The translations under genes and the position numbers were made by a program. A stretch of DNA of 64,000 nt, taken from assembly GCA_047967505.1 (NCBI GenBank), contig CM106538.1. One strand, written 5' to 3'. The notes beneath the pieces were generated by a model that was not told the origin of the DNA, searched no databases, and saw only the letters and a program-made list of their open reading frames with translations. The DNA is from Dipteris shenzhenensis. Taxonomy: Eukaryota; Polypodiophyta; Polypodiopsida; Gleicheniales. Shown here piece after piece: positions 10,890-22,784 of the stretch; position 1 is the first letter of the stretch; each line of letters begins with the position of its first letter.

Positions 10890-11828
10890 GTGGCCCTTTT
10901 TCCCCCACAAAAGGGAGATTTAACTGTTGGAGGCCATATCGTACGTTTCCCTTACTCAAATTTAACCAAAATTTTTTCCTCTTATTCATCATGCAGAGGA
11001 CTAAAAATATTGACATTTTTGAAATGTTTGGTTATGTTTGAGAATTACTAGATTTATTTTTAATATTCTTTGTTGATCCTCTTAGGAGTAAAAGTAAAAA
11101 TTAAACTTCAATCTTCCTAAATCTAACCGTTGGATTTGGGATTTGATGATTCAACCACACACCCTTATGTGCCTACTAACCTTCCACCGAATTGGATTTG
11201 CTTAATTATTCAAAATACTAAAAAAATGTGGTGTGCTACTAAAATGCATGTATTTTATGACTTTATTTATTATAAATAATTATTTATAATTAGATAAATC
11301 ATTCAAAAAATTACCAATAAATCAAGTTAAGCTCTACATAATGCAAAGAGACCACTTACAAAGTTTCAATAACATTTAATCTAAAATGAGTGAGAAATTT
11401 AGAATTTTATATGACACTCTTTGTTCGTGACAAACGTGTGACCACCCTGGAACCATGCCGTGTGACACAAAGAAATTTTTTGTGTGTGAATCAAATTTTC
11501 GATCAGACTATACAATTGTGTGCACAATAGCAAGTGTGATGTTGTGTAGAAGACTTCAAAGACTAGATCCATAGGGAAGTAGGTGAGATTTGCATTTTTG
11601 TGTGCTAAAAAGCTTGTTTTTCCACCTTAGGATTGGGGAGTGAACAAAAAGTGGACACCCTTAGCTTGCTACCACCCCCATATTCATCCATCTGGATCCT
11701 TTGTGCCTCCACGTGCTGCAGACTGTGGTCCTCCCTTGCTGACTTCATTGCTTTCTTCCATTCATGCTTGTGAGCGGTGTGGGGCGGGCCCCTTGGTGGT
11801 TGACCTTCCTCGAGCCTGGTAAGCTCCG
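10890..11828. other. no gene recognised
   Basis: AT-rich sequence without a convincing reading frame. A 60-codon open frame at 11640-11822 has no recognised domain. The last part may be the downstream flank of the CACTA minus-strand gene. Confidence 0.45.
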
Positions 11829-12674
11829 CTAGTGCCTGCCTCTTAAAAGCGAAGATCTTTTATTACCAAGTATCATAACAATCTTTGACTTGGCCCATTT
11901 ATTTGTGAACTGGCGATTGGGGGGGTTAGGATACCTAGAGCGAACATTAGCGAGGGTCTCATCAGCCAACCTCTTTGGCTGGTCTTTGAAGTGGATAAAG
12001 CAATCTCTATAATTATTAGCAATTATAAAGCGCATAAAGGCCATGATGTCCTTCCCTCACGCATCCATCAAGATGCCTCCTGTCTAAGTGATGTCATAGA
12101 ATATCGTACCATCACCCGGAGGCACGTCTAAATCATCTGAATCATCATCATCCCCACCGCCACCCCTCCCAAAGCACTGTGCCATGCATCCCCCACTGCT
12201 CTCCCTACTAGTACACCTGCTACTGTGTCGTGTTGAGCTCGTACGCTGGCCACTCATAGCTGGAGACTGCACGGGACTACGATGACCACTCGTAGCTAGA
12301 GAACCGAGTCTCGACGGCACAGGAGTACGTCGATGACTCTGCGAGACAGAAGGACCTCCTGACGGCATGGGGGAAGGGGCATAAGATGGGATGGCAGAAG
12401 GGACATAAGATAGCATGGGGGAAGGGGCATAAGATGGTATGGGGGAAGGGGCATAAGAAGAGGCATAAGACGGCTGTGCTGACTCCACTGGGGTGATCTC
12501 AGGTGGTGTGGGGTGGTTTGGAGTCTCTAGTGCCGACTCCTGGGGAGTGTTTAGAGTACCCGTCATATACCCATATAACTCCACAGGACTAGGAGGGTGC
12601 CCTAAAAGGTTATATAAGTCCTTCCAAATAGAATCCCGAGGATCAGGTGAGCTGGAAGCGCTTCCTGGCCACAT
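11829..12674 (-). pseudogene. second CACTA gene (TNPA position), Ser/Pro-rich, two internal stops
   Basis: The coding exon follows a splice acceptor (TTTTTTCCAG before TTCAACATG) and starts at 12674 with MWPGSASSSPDPRD. A Ser/Pro-rich middle contains three to four copies of a PSYAPSP-like repeat. A Cys/Gly stretch and an acidic run DDDDSDD follow. TAG at 12086-12084 stops it, but the same frame continues past this and a TGA at 12059-12057 into a further 71 codons (to 11829) with the composition of a real protein (NPPNRQFTNKWAKSK). Both stops are one C-to-T step from CAG and CGA. In CACTA elements the gene divergent from TNP2 often encodes a DNA-binding TNPA-like protein; that role is inferred from position. 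The 5' leader, with donor AAG|GTAAGTC near 13063, shares the central region with TNP2. Confidence 0.55.
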
Positions 12675-12746
12675 GTTGAACTGGAAAAAAGAAAAAAAAT
12701 ATATTACTGATGAGCTGAGAAGAAAGAGGAAGGGAAGAGAGGCTTA

Positions 12747-12930
12747 CTGTCAGAGCGCGTCTATAGACGCATCTGATTAGTGCGTCTATTTTTGTGTATA
12801 ACAGTGCATCTATAGACGCATCTATCTGTGTCTGCAAACAGACTAGATGCACGTTTAGACGCGCCTGTAGATGCGGTTTTAGACGCGCTCTGAGATGCAC
12901 CTATAGACGCGCTCCGACAGACGGAATTTC
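12747..12930. repeat. TAGACGC-type motif cluster
   Basis: Variants of TAGACGC(G/A)(C/T)(C/T) occur in both orientations about a dozen times in 180 bases, for example GCGTCTATAGACGCATCT. The same motif family recurs at 13310-13447 and 17680-17800 and in the deleted copy. Such clusters are typical TNPA-binding subterminal repeats in CACTA elements (known for En/Spm); here binding is inferred. Confidence 0.8.
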
Positions 12931-12939
12931 TAAAAAGTA

Positions 12940-13309
12940 GAAAAGGACATTGGGCCCGACACACAAACGTGACACTGATACCCAGATCATGCGTTTCTTG
13001 GATACAAGAAAGTATAAATCTAAAGAGAGCAAACTTCCAAACAAGATCAACTGCAAAAAGACTTACCTTGGATAGAGGTATGGAAGGTTCTTCTTCTTTT
13101 TCAAAGTTGCTTCTCATCCTTGTTCATCCTCCTCTCCTTTAAGCTTGAAAGTAAGTGTGGGTGCCTTCCTCTTAAGTGTAAGCTTGGAAGTAAGTATGGG
13201 AGCCTTCCTCTTAAGCATCGAAACTATGGATCTACTAATAAGGAAGGAAGCAAGCCACACGAAGTATAAGTAATGTGAAAAAAAGCAAAGCGAGTGCGCT
13301 AAAAGCAAG
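12940..13309. promoter_or_regulatory. divergent leader/promoter region between the two CACTA genes
   Basis: This stretch lies between two motif clusters and matches 36226-36560 in the deleted copy. On the minus strand CTTCCATACCTCTATCCAAG | GTAAGTC gives a good splice donor for the leader of the minus-strand gene. Short open frames in it overlap a duplicated AAGCTT...CTTCCTCTTAAG segment at 13140-13215 and look non-coding. Confidence 0.5.
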
Positions 13310-13447
13310 TTTAAAAGCCGCGTCTATAATCGCGTCTAATGGCGCGTCTATAGGTGCATCTAAATACACAGAGTAGACGTGCCTTTAGACGCGCTTTTAG
13401 ACGCAACTGTGGACGCGCTTTTAGACGTGCCTTTAGACACACCACAG
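13310..13447. repeat. TAGACGC-type motif cluster upstream of TNP2
   Basis: About ten copies of TTTAGACGCGC or TCTAATGGCGCGTCT-like motifs lie directly upstream of the transposase ATG at 13504. The open frame seen through them is a repeat artefact. Confidence 0.8.
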
Positions 13448-13503
13448 AGTTTAAAATTAAGCATTTGAAGAAGAGCAAATTTGGTGGGTTGTTTGTTTGT
13501 AGG

Positions 13504-16500
13504 ATGTCTTCATCTTCAACAAGTAGCTCCAGTGAGGATGAATCCCTCCGTATCCACCATCGCGAAATGTGGTTGGAGCAAAAAATCAAATGTTTGTGTG
13601 ATCGATGTCGAGGAAACATGTATCATGCACGTAGGATTACACTCAATCATATCTCAAAGTATGGAGAATGGGATGTGATCATAAACAGGGTAAGGGTTTG
13701 TAAGTTAAGGTTGATTGAGATACCTACGGGTGTTCATGTGTTTGAGTTATGATCCTGTTTTAATTTGATACAGGATGCAGTGCCACACCCGCATATGTTG
13801 CCCTATGCTCGCTGTGAGGAGGCGAAGCATCGGCGATATGAGGTGGGATCTTCAGGAGGGACCGTTACGGATGCATGGAGTGATGGTGATAGTAGCCCTC
13901 CGCCATTACCTCATGAAGCCATGGAGGAGGAGGTGTTTGATGATATGGTGTGGGATTTATATGTCCATCAAGGGAGGGATGATAGTATGGAGTAGGATGA
14001 TCTTTTTATTGCAGCATCGACTCCACTGTTTGAGGGGTGCACATTCTCTGCTCTATGTGCCTCCCTTGAGTTACTAAACTTGCAAAGCATCTATGGATGG
14101 AGCAATGCAAGTTTGAATGCATTACTCAAGTAAGCTTTAAAGTCTATTTTGCAAACGGTGAATTATGCTAGTGGGTCAATTACTCGAATGCTTTTCCTCA
14201 TTTATGGTCTTCACGTGCAGGCTATTGTGTAAAATGCTTCCAAGGGAGAATAAACTACCGACCTCAAGAGATATGGCAAGGCAACATGTGACCTCTCTTG
14301 GAGGATTAGATTACAAGCGCATTCATGCATGTGTCAACGATTGCGTTTTGTTTCGTGGACTACATAAGGATGCAAGAGAGTGTCCTACTTGTAGAGAGGC
14401 AAGATATAGAGCAGATCTCAAAACCTTGGACGTGCCTCGTAAGGTTCTGCGACATTTTCCCATAATCCCTCGCATCCAACATATGTTCAAGTGCAAATCT
14501 ATTGCAGAGCTCATGTCATGGCATTCCTCCCATCGATCAACTGATGGCAAGTGGAGAACTCCCACGGACTCTCCTGCATGGAAGCATATTGAAGACACAT
14601 GGCCAAGCTTCAAGGAAGAACCTAGGAGATTGAGACTTGGATTGGGTATGGATGGTGTGAACCCCATTTGGTCTCAAAAGCACGTCTTACAATGTATGGC
14701 CAGTGATATTGGTGAATTACAATCTTCCACCCTCTATGGCTATTAAGAAAGGATATGTTATGCTGTCCCTTCTAATTCCAAGGAAACATAAAGTCAAAAA
14801 CCCTGATGTTTATTTGGAGCCTTTGATTGACGAGCTAGAGATACTTTGGAGAGGTATCGAGGTGCATGATGTGAGGAGGCCTCCCTTGATGTGGATGATG
14901 CATGACTTCCTGGCTATGGCGAGTGTTCAGGTAAGCATTGCACTTCTAATTATGAATAGGCAAAGGATGTGGCACCCTAAACCCACCTTCAACTATTAAT
15001 TGCATCTATTGTTCAGGTCTCACTACATCGGGTTACCATGCATGTCCTGTTTGTGGTCCTTCGCTAGTTGCCTCACGGGCAGACGCATTGAATAAGGTCA
15101 TCTATGAGAATCACCATCGATTTCTCCCACCTGATCATCCTAGATATGTTGCCCCTTGGAATGAAGTCCTCCCACAATCACTCACCGTGGGAGATTGGAT
15201 GAGAGTTTGGGACAGTTCCATGACTCCACCACTTGGCATGAGCCGGTAAGGCTTTGTAACTATCGGCTGGAAGTAAAGATTGGCTATATTGGCTGAAAGT
15301 AAAGATTGCCCGCTAACACTTTATTTTGTTTAGATACTCCATCTTTTATCATTTACCATATTGGTCCCACCTAAAGATCAATCACCTGCTTGATCCCATG
15401 CATATCTTCAAGAATGTAGCATCTACCATTTGGGAGCATTTGAATGGGACACGAGATTTGGCAGGCATAAGGGAGGATCTATGTACCACAGGGAGTATGC
15501 ATGAAGCTTGGCCTCAAGAGAGACCAAATGGGCGTGTTTTTTTACCTCATGCACTGTGGATGTTATCAAAGCTAGAGATGGCGACGGTGAAGTGCGCTAT
15601 TACTACAATTTGTACTCCCACTAGATGCATGAGGTGTTTAAAGGGAGCCTTTACAAAGAGCAAGAAAAGAGGTGTAGAGCAATTATATGGCTTGAAATCT
15701 CATGATTGGCACAAGATGCTCCAAGTAAGTATTTTATGTGCATAATATCTTTTTCCTTTCAAATTTGTGAGTGAATAGTTATAAGCAACTAATCAACCAC
15801 CTCGTCATGGGTTCAGTTCATACTACCTATTAGCATTTCACGTAGTGCATCGAAGGACGTGAAAGATTGTATTTACAAGATGGGCGAGCTTGTGAGGTAC
15901 TTTACATGATACAAGATATGATGCGTATCAATGCTCCATGCAAGTTTGAATGCATATTGCTAATATGCTGTACTTTTTCATTTCTAGGTATGTGAGCTCA
16001 AAGGAAATAGATCCCACCACGCTTGAGAATGCTCGAGTTATGTCAGTGGAGGCGGTTTGTTTAGTGGAGGAGACATTTCCACGTTCTATTCTCACAAGCC
16101 AACCACATCTCATAGTGCATTTGGTGGATGAGATTGCTATATGCGGTACTATACATGCACGATGATTGTTCTTCCTCGAGCGCTTCATGAAGACCTTGAA
16201 GGGCTTCGTGAGACAAAATGCAAGACCCGAAGGTAGCATGGCCGAGGGTTGGTTGGTACAAGAGTCACTTGTATATATTTTTGAGTTTCTTGTTGATGTG
16301 GATAGCTCTCTTCCACGACTATGGAGAGATGATGAAGACCTAAGGATGACCTCTATTGTGCCTCAAGGGAAAGGATGCAACAAAGTAATAGACATGGAGT
16401 TGCATAATAGTATCAACCTCTTTTGCATGCTTAATAGTGATGTGATGAAAAGATGGTTAACAAGATATGAGGATGCAAAGGCAAGAAGACAAGAAGAAAG

Positions 16501-17512
16501 GGCCCTCTTTTGTACACACCACGGATCTCATGTGCCATACCCTCAGTATCTAAGAGCACTTCCAAAGGATATTCATGTGGATTGGCTACTTGATGAAATG
16601 GAGAAAGCAGAGAAAGACGAGGGGATGCATATCACAATGGAAGAATGGGAGTATGCTAGGGGATGCATGAGCAAGGTCGGTATATAGAATGTTATGCATA
16701 AGTTAGGAGCTTTCAATAATTTAGATTTCTTATTTAATTGATTTTTTCTTGGTGTAGTGCACTATGTTCAATGCTATATGGTGTGAGGGCAAGCATAAGA
16801 GAAACACACAAGATTGCAGCGTCATTGCTAGCTTTGAGGGAGCCAATGGAGCCATGGATGATTATTGTGGCATAATCCAAGATATTATTATGCTTGACTT
16901 TCGACGCTTCTTTGTGTATGTTTTGGATGTAAAGTGGTTTAAGGACATGGTGGAAAGAGGCCCTAATGCAACAATCAAACGCCATGCAAGTGGCTTTGTA
17001 ACTATTGACTCCACAAAGTTTTGGCAAAGTAAGAAGGACACACTAGTACTACCGCAACAATGTGAACAGGTACTGTGCACACATATAATAATACTCACTT
17101 TTAAATATTTGATGCAAGAAAAATAACATGATTGTATTTGTGTTTGAATTAGGTTTTCTATCAACCAATGGTGGATAATAATAGATGGTGGCATGTCATA
17201 CCTATTATGCCATGTTCCAAAGTGATGCATAGTACATTTACTAATATGGAGCGTATGGAGGATGATCATGGCCATGGACGTGATGATGACCGTGATACGA
17301 GAGAGGAGGATGATCATGAGATAGGAGATACAGATATTGAGGCCATTACCCGTGAGGATGAGCCTACCATTCGAGATGCTGATTTCGATGAGTACATGAG
17401 TGGCACAAGTAGTAGTGGGTTGAATGTATTTGTAGATCTAAACAGTTGTTTGGATTTTGAAGTAGATAGTTTGACAAGGGTTGATCTCATTGAGGATGAG
17501 ATTGAACCGTAG
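13504..17512 (+). pseudogene. CACTA transposase TNP2, nine exons, with nonsense and frameshift damage
   Basis: Exons inferred from GT-AG signals and phase: 13504-13689, 13774-14129, 14221-14930, 15017-15245, 15334-15724, 15817-15896, 15988 to ~16675, 16758-17069 and 17153-17512. The protein starts MSSSSTSSSSEDES. TNP2-family landmarks follow in order: NKLPTS, KRIHACVNDCVLFRG, CPTC, FPIIPRIQHMF, MSWHSSHRSTDGKW, LGLGMDGVNP (catalytic Asp), VNYNLPPSM, LIPRKHKV, SGYHACPVCG, LPYW, LLDPMHIFKNV (second Asp), and a C-terminal acidic region after CEQ-VFYQPM. Damage: TAG at 13993-13995, where the second copy has CAA (Gln); a +1 shift near 14670-14690 before VNYNLPP; a frame mismatch at the exon 3/4 junction; TGA at 16163-16165 inside the LFFLERFMK region. 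It is therefore not translatable as it stands. NLPPSM where most known plant TNP2 proteins have NLPPWM marks a divergent lineage. Confidence 0.85.
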
Positions 17513-17679
17513 ACCCATAATTAATATTGGCAAAACTATTTTACATATTGTCTCATTCTCCTCATCTCACTTAATTCTTGTATATGTGGGCTTGCAAAAA
17601 ATTATGTGCTTTGGTAATCATGGGCAATGTTTGGAAAGCAATGATGTACACCAAAATCTCACTTTCTGTATTCTCTGGT

Positions 17680-17800
17680 TTGCGTCTATCTACGCATCTA
17701 AATGCGCATCTGATTCTCAGTGTAAATGCGTAAATAAATGCTCTAATACATGCACAAATAGACGTGTTGATAAACACGATGTTAGACATCCTTGGTACAA
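17680..17800. repeat. right-hand TAGACGC/GCGTCTA motif cluster of the CACTA element
   Basis: GCGTCTATCTACGCATCTAA and related motifs follow the TNP2 stop codon by about 170 bases. They match the 3' cluster of the deleted copy at 34580-34780. The outermost terminus of this copy is not identifiable beyond about 17800. Confidence 0.7.
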
Positions 17801-18740
17801 CTTAAAAGGATACTTGAATATTTGATGTGTTCGTATACACTACATGAAACTGGTTCATGAGCCATGTTTTTTTGACCCTAACTAAGGAGTTTTCTATGAC
17901 ATATAGGATGTTTATCACATGAGATGTGAGACTTAATAACTAGGTTTAGTCAACAAATGACAAAACATTGAAGGTTATCATAACCAAGATGATGAATACA
18001 TATTAGATAGGTTGGGATCGAAAACTCCATGTAGCATTATGGACCTATAAAACAACGTATCACATTCCTTTTCTCCTTGCTTTTATGAACTATATGCAAT
18101 TATACCCTTGGAATTTGCGTTATCATTCTTTTGCACTAAGTACTCCCCTAAGAAAATTTAGACTTTAGCAACTTCTACAACTAAATGAGCTTGAAGCATG
18201 AGCAACTTAGTCCCAACAAGTGATCCAACCTCATATAGAGATGTGTGGCATGATTTCCACACTTATATGCACATAGCATGATCAAGAAATGTTGGTTATA
18301 ATATAAAATTCATGGTTGGGACCAAAGAAGTTAGACCTTAAGATGGGGTGGAATGGCCCCTATTGAGTTACCTAACATGTTCCTAATCAAACCTTATGGC
18401 TTGAGGACTCCACAGGTACCTCTTACCAAAGATAGTTAATGGCAAAAGAGTCAAACCACACCAATAGTTACCTCACCATCCCTTTTTCAATATCCCATTA
18501 TATCCATTACAGCAACCCCAAATTGAGGTGCTCATATAAAAATATCCCAATATGCATAACTATCTCACTGGATCATTATTCTCAAGCACACTTGGATCTA
18601 ATAAATGTGTACCTTATGATCATGTGGAATTTGTTCATAGAACACTTTGTGTGACATGGGACTTTGTTTGACACATATAGTCACTTTGTGAAGAAGAAGA
18701 CTATAAACATGCCCTATGGGATTTCAATGCAAAAATTATT

Positions 18741-19032
18741 AACACCATTGCAACCATACCCCTTAAGTCTTCAAAGTACTATGCCTTCTTGCCAATGATT
18801 AGTTGCCATAAGTCCCTAAGCATAGTTTCTATATTATTAACACTCTTGCAAACCATACCCCTCAAGTCTTCAAAGTACTATGCCTTCTTGCCAATGATCA
18901 GTTGCCATAAGTCCCTAAGCATAGTTTCTATATTATTAATACTCTTGTAACCATACCCCTCAAGTCTTTAAAGTATTATGCCTTCTTGCCAATGATCAAC
19001 TGCCATAAGTCCCTAAGCATAGTTTCTATATT
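18741..19032. repeat. three tandem copies of a ~98-bp unit
   Basis: Units begin AACACCATTGCAACCAT (18741), AACACTCTTGCAAACCAT (18839) and AATACTCTTGTAACCAT (18938) and end CATAGTTTCTATATT. Periods are 98 and 99 bases and the copies differ at few positions, so the expansion is fairly recent. Confidence 0.85.
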
Positions 19033-21014
19033 GGTGCCCAATTTGGAAGCCATATGGGACAAAATATAACCTCCATGCAAAATAGTTTCACACTGGAGGG
19101 TCTTCACCTTCATATAGGTGTGACTCTGGGACTTCCAGAATCTCCACTACAAAATATTTGATGAGGAAGAGGTACAAAAGCTCATTAGTAGTAATGTCAT
19201 GAATCACAATGCACTACACACTAGAGAGAATTACGCTTGAACCCAAGCTTGTTTAGAAGTCATTCTTGTTGCTATGTGTCACCAAAGAAGAATCACATCC
19301 ACCATCGATTGGCCTATGACAAATTATTTCAAGTCCACTTCAACATAACGCAACTCAATCAATAATAAATCAAAGAAAGGGATTGATACCTTAATTAGAT
19401 TCCTTTTGGAGTACATTGGGTTGAAGAACATTGGGTATAATGTATTATGCTACCTATTTGTTTATCACCAAGGCATGCAATACAAAAAGGGATGACCCAT
19501 AGATTGGGTAAGCACTCTATACAAAGTTTTTTCAAGAGCAAGTCTCTCCAAGGGACACATTGCAACACTACAAACTTAGATTTGATTTCTTATATCTCTT
19601 GTAGGACAATCTGATTTCTAGATTGGATTAAACCAAGCTACATCCCAAGAGAGCACAAGGCATCCCTTCAAAGACATACAAAGGCACATCCATAGTAGCA
19701 CCTCACAAGGAAAAATCCATAGCATAGTCTTCCATCTCCTTGAATACTATTTTTACATGTTCTTCAACAAAGATAAAGGATGTAAACTCAACCAAGAGGA
19801 CTGCCTCTAAATTAAACAAGTAATTGGCCCCTCTTTCTAAGTAGTCAGTCTCTAATACTTTACCTTCAAGCATCTACATTCAAGATTCTTAATTTTGAGA
19901 AGTCAAAAAATCCTCAATCCACTTCTCCTTTTATCATCTTGTCACCAATTGTCATCTTTTAAGCCCCATTTATCAGCTTAGAAATCAAGGGAAATGCCCC
20001 AATAGGAGTGAATGAGAAACTATGCAAATATGCAAGAAGCATCAATGGCAAGATTTCTAAGTCAATTACTCAAATAAAAGTGCTAAATGATCAGATGTAT
20101 ATATCCAAGAAAGAATCAATGGTAGGAGCTTTGAGTCTGTTGCTCAAGATATTACTAACAAACAAGCATCAATGGTAGGAGTGCCAAGTCCGACAATAAC
20201 TACCCAGTTATTCAACAAATTACTAAAAGACAAGCTAAATGAAATGGTGTTGCCAATATGTCAATTGCAAATGGACATGATAAAAAAAGATGAGCTTATA
20301 TTTCCTACAATGCTCGCCTTCTCACCAAAAGGGGTTTGATGAGATGGAATGCAAAGTTTTAGTGGGAAATCATAGTACAAAGGCAACAAATCCCTTTTAG
20401 CCATGCAACACATTATACAAAATTGTCTACCTTAACAAGACAAATAATTGAGTAGAATCTAAGCTAAGGAGCTAATGCAAGGCTTAGTACCAAAATTAGA
20501 AGGTCAAGCAATTCAAGGTAGCAAAGGCCTAAACTGAAGGAACAACTATCACAATCCAAGGCACTTCAATTTGAGTTAGAGTAATAAGAGGCCAATGCAT
20601 TAATCCTTGATGTAGTAAGTAAAGAACACTAAGGTTACATTCAAAACTTTGGTAGCTAAATAATGAGATACAAAAAATGTTGCAAGAGGTGCTAAAATAA
20701 AAATGATAGGCTCAATCTTGACTCAATAATCTTGATAGCTATGAGTGAGCCCTACTGCAATGCTAGTATCCTTGTATAAGGGATAGTAGAATGGGCCAAA
20801 CTATATATACCATCAAACCTTTCAAGCACCAATGATCTAAATGATTGAGTATTTCCCAACCCTCTCGACATATAACATTTAGTGTAACCTAAAACTAGCA
20901 TCAAGTAGCTACATCCCACTACTTACTAGTACTCTTTCCAAACCTCACCATCAAAACCCCCAACCCATGTGTGCTTCCAATTTAAATTTTCCTCATTGAT
21001 AATATTTGAGAGAG

Positions 21015-21530
21015 GAGTGCAATTAGAACTACAACCTTGTAGTAATTTAAAAATTCCTCTTGATTATTGCAAGGCCAAGTGAGCTTATGTGTTGCTTAGT
21101 ATCTGATTGCTAATGGCAAGAAGTAAACCATCACTAGCAAATTTAGTAACAAGCTATTAAAGTGAGAATTTTAGCAAAAGGATATGAATGAAATGGACAA
21201 GTCCATAAAGGCCACCATAACCCAAGACAATGAAACAAATATATCTTCATCAATAACATATTATCATAATGCATTGAATACTACCCTCACAACCAAGCTT
21301 TGAGATAGGATTGCAAAACCTCATAGCAATTTGAAAGCTCCTCCTAATTATTAATAAGGACAAGTGAGCCAATATGATGCTTAGATATACATATTGATGC
21401 CAAGGAGCAAATCATCACTTGTAAATTTGGTAGGACAAGCGATTAAAGTGAAAAATTTAGCAAAAGGATATGGATGAAAGGGATAAGACCATCAAGGCCA
21501 ACATAACCAAATACTTAGTTGCACCAAGCT
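21015..21530. repeat. diverged tandem duplication, ~283-bp unit
   Basis: AATTTAAAAATTCCTCTTGATTA (near 21043) and a counterpart near 21327 start two alignable blocks that share TTTAGCAAAAGGATATG(A/G)ATGAAA. Many substitutions and small indels indicate an old duplication. Confidence 0.65.
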
Positions 21531-22439
21531 CACACTATTGAGAGGATGTGGCAAATTACCATGACCAAAAAGAAGGTGAGCTAATGGAATATTACCTACT
21601 TGTCATGTGCCAAGCCAAAACAAAATGGATAGAGGCCTGGCATAAACAAAAGAGTCAACGTTGAAATGCACCTTGGGGCATAGTACATCCTAATGTCTAG
21701 CACATCATTAAGCAATACAATTTGGAGTGGAGGATCTATCCAGACTCTGCTTATACATGTGTGCATGCATGTTTATCATATGATTAATCTACCATGCACA
21801 TAAATATATGATGTTTAAGAAGTGAAAATTGACCTTGGATTGATTTGAGAAGTGAAGCTACGACCATTATTTAAAATTTTGGATGAACCATAGATGCATT
21901 TAAGAATGATCATGAGAGCTTTGTAACACACACACACACTCAATACTCTGTCACACAAAAAAACTTGTGGGCAAAACAAACTCGTGTCCATCTAAGAACA
22001 CAAAATTTGATATGAGGCACCCATACAAAATGTGTATTCTTGAAGAGTTCTTAAATTTTATTGTATATATTTAGGATATTGTTTATGGCTAGTGAGGGAG
22101 GTATAATGTTATCGTCATCTTAATATTGAACTTGAGAAGGCCATTGAAGTGCACTAAAATTGTAGAAATGATGGTTTATGGGATACATATGGTTTTCTCT
22201 ACAACAACTTATTTGATAATATTATTTCATATGGGAAGATAAAGGATGGGGGGATATTGGATAGCCTATGAGATGAAGAGGATGATAGTGGCAAATAGTG
22301 TCCCATATGTTAAACTACTGTATGCTTTTACCTTTCTATCAAAATAAAATTTATGTCTTTCTATCATGTCAAAATTTGTGTCCTATTATCTTAAGATGAT
22401 GGTAGCAAGCTTGGAAAAAAAACTTGATACACTGCACGA

Positions 22440-22650
22440 ACCTTGGCTAGGACAAAAATGAGGAGAGTGCCACATTAGAAGACACATTTGAACATTGTTT
22501 CATTACAAGTACATTAATTATTACAATTGCCTTTATACAATGACAGACCTTGGCTAGGACAAAAATGAGGAGAGTGCCACATTAGAACATTGTTTCATTA
22601 CAAGTACATCAATTATTACAACTGCCTTTACAATGTGACTTGACAATGTT
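22440..22650. repeat. tandem duplication, ~107-bp unit
   Basis: ACCTTGGCTAGGACAAAAAT starts at 22440 and again at 22547, each followed by GAGGAGAGTGCCACATTAGA and a shared tail. The second copy lacks a short internal piece. Confidence 0.8.
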
Positions 22651-22721
22651 GGGTGGTCTAAAGAGAACGCTTTATTATTATTGACTACAAAAGGAAGAAA
22701 GGCATAGAGAGTGACCATAGC

Positions 22722-22770
22722 AGGGGGGCTGAGGGGGAGGGAGGGGGTGGGGGGAACCCTGGAGGGGGAG
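22722..22770 (+). other. G-rich tract, G-quadruplex-capable
   Basis: At least five runs of four to six G occur within 50 bases, starting AGGGGGGCTGAGGGGGAGG. The tract sits immediately left of the truncated LTR element. Confidence 0.6.
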
Positions 22771-22784
22771 AGAAAGGTCCAAGC

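Larger units (their letters stand above)
11829..17800. mobile_element. CACTA-type DNA transposon with two divergent genes and TAGACGC subterminal repeats
   Basis: The element carries a TNP2 transposase gene on the plus strand (13504-17512) and a divergent gene on the minus strand (12674-11829). TAGACGC-type motif clusters sit at 12747-12930, 13310-13447 and 17680-17800. A deleted copy at 34573-36700 shows that 12740-17790 moves as one unit. From that copy the family's terminal sequence appears to be CACAACAACACAAAGCAACT. I do not find this terminus at either end of this copy, so its outer limits are uncertain and its ends may be lost. Confidence 0.75.
17830..22430. other. gene-free stretch with local tandem duplications
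   Basis: No domain-bearing frame was found in either direction. A 71-codon open frame at 18439-18654 has no recognisable feature. Besides the tandem repeats listed separately, three related short units around AGCATCAATGGTAGGAG lie at about 20040-20200. A short (CA)n run is at 21929-21942. Confidence 0.5.

Noticed and set aside
16862-17317. 151-codon minus frame
   Set aside because: It is antisense to the last TNP2 exons and intron; the plus strand has the conserved reading.
17838-17850. CACTACATGAAAC as a CACTA terminus
   Set aside because: It points away from the TNP2 element (it would be a left end). No partner end or subterminal cluster lies to its right, and the family's terminus in the deleted copy is different.
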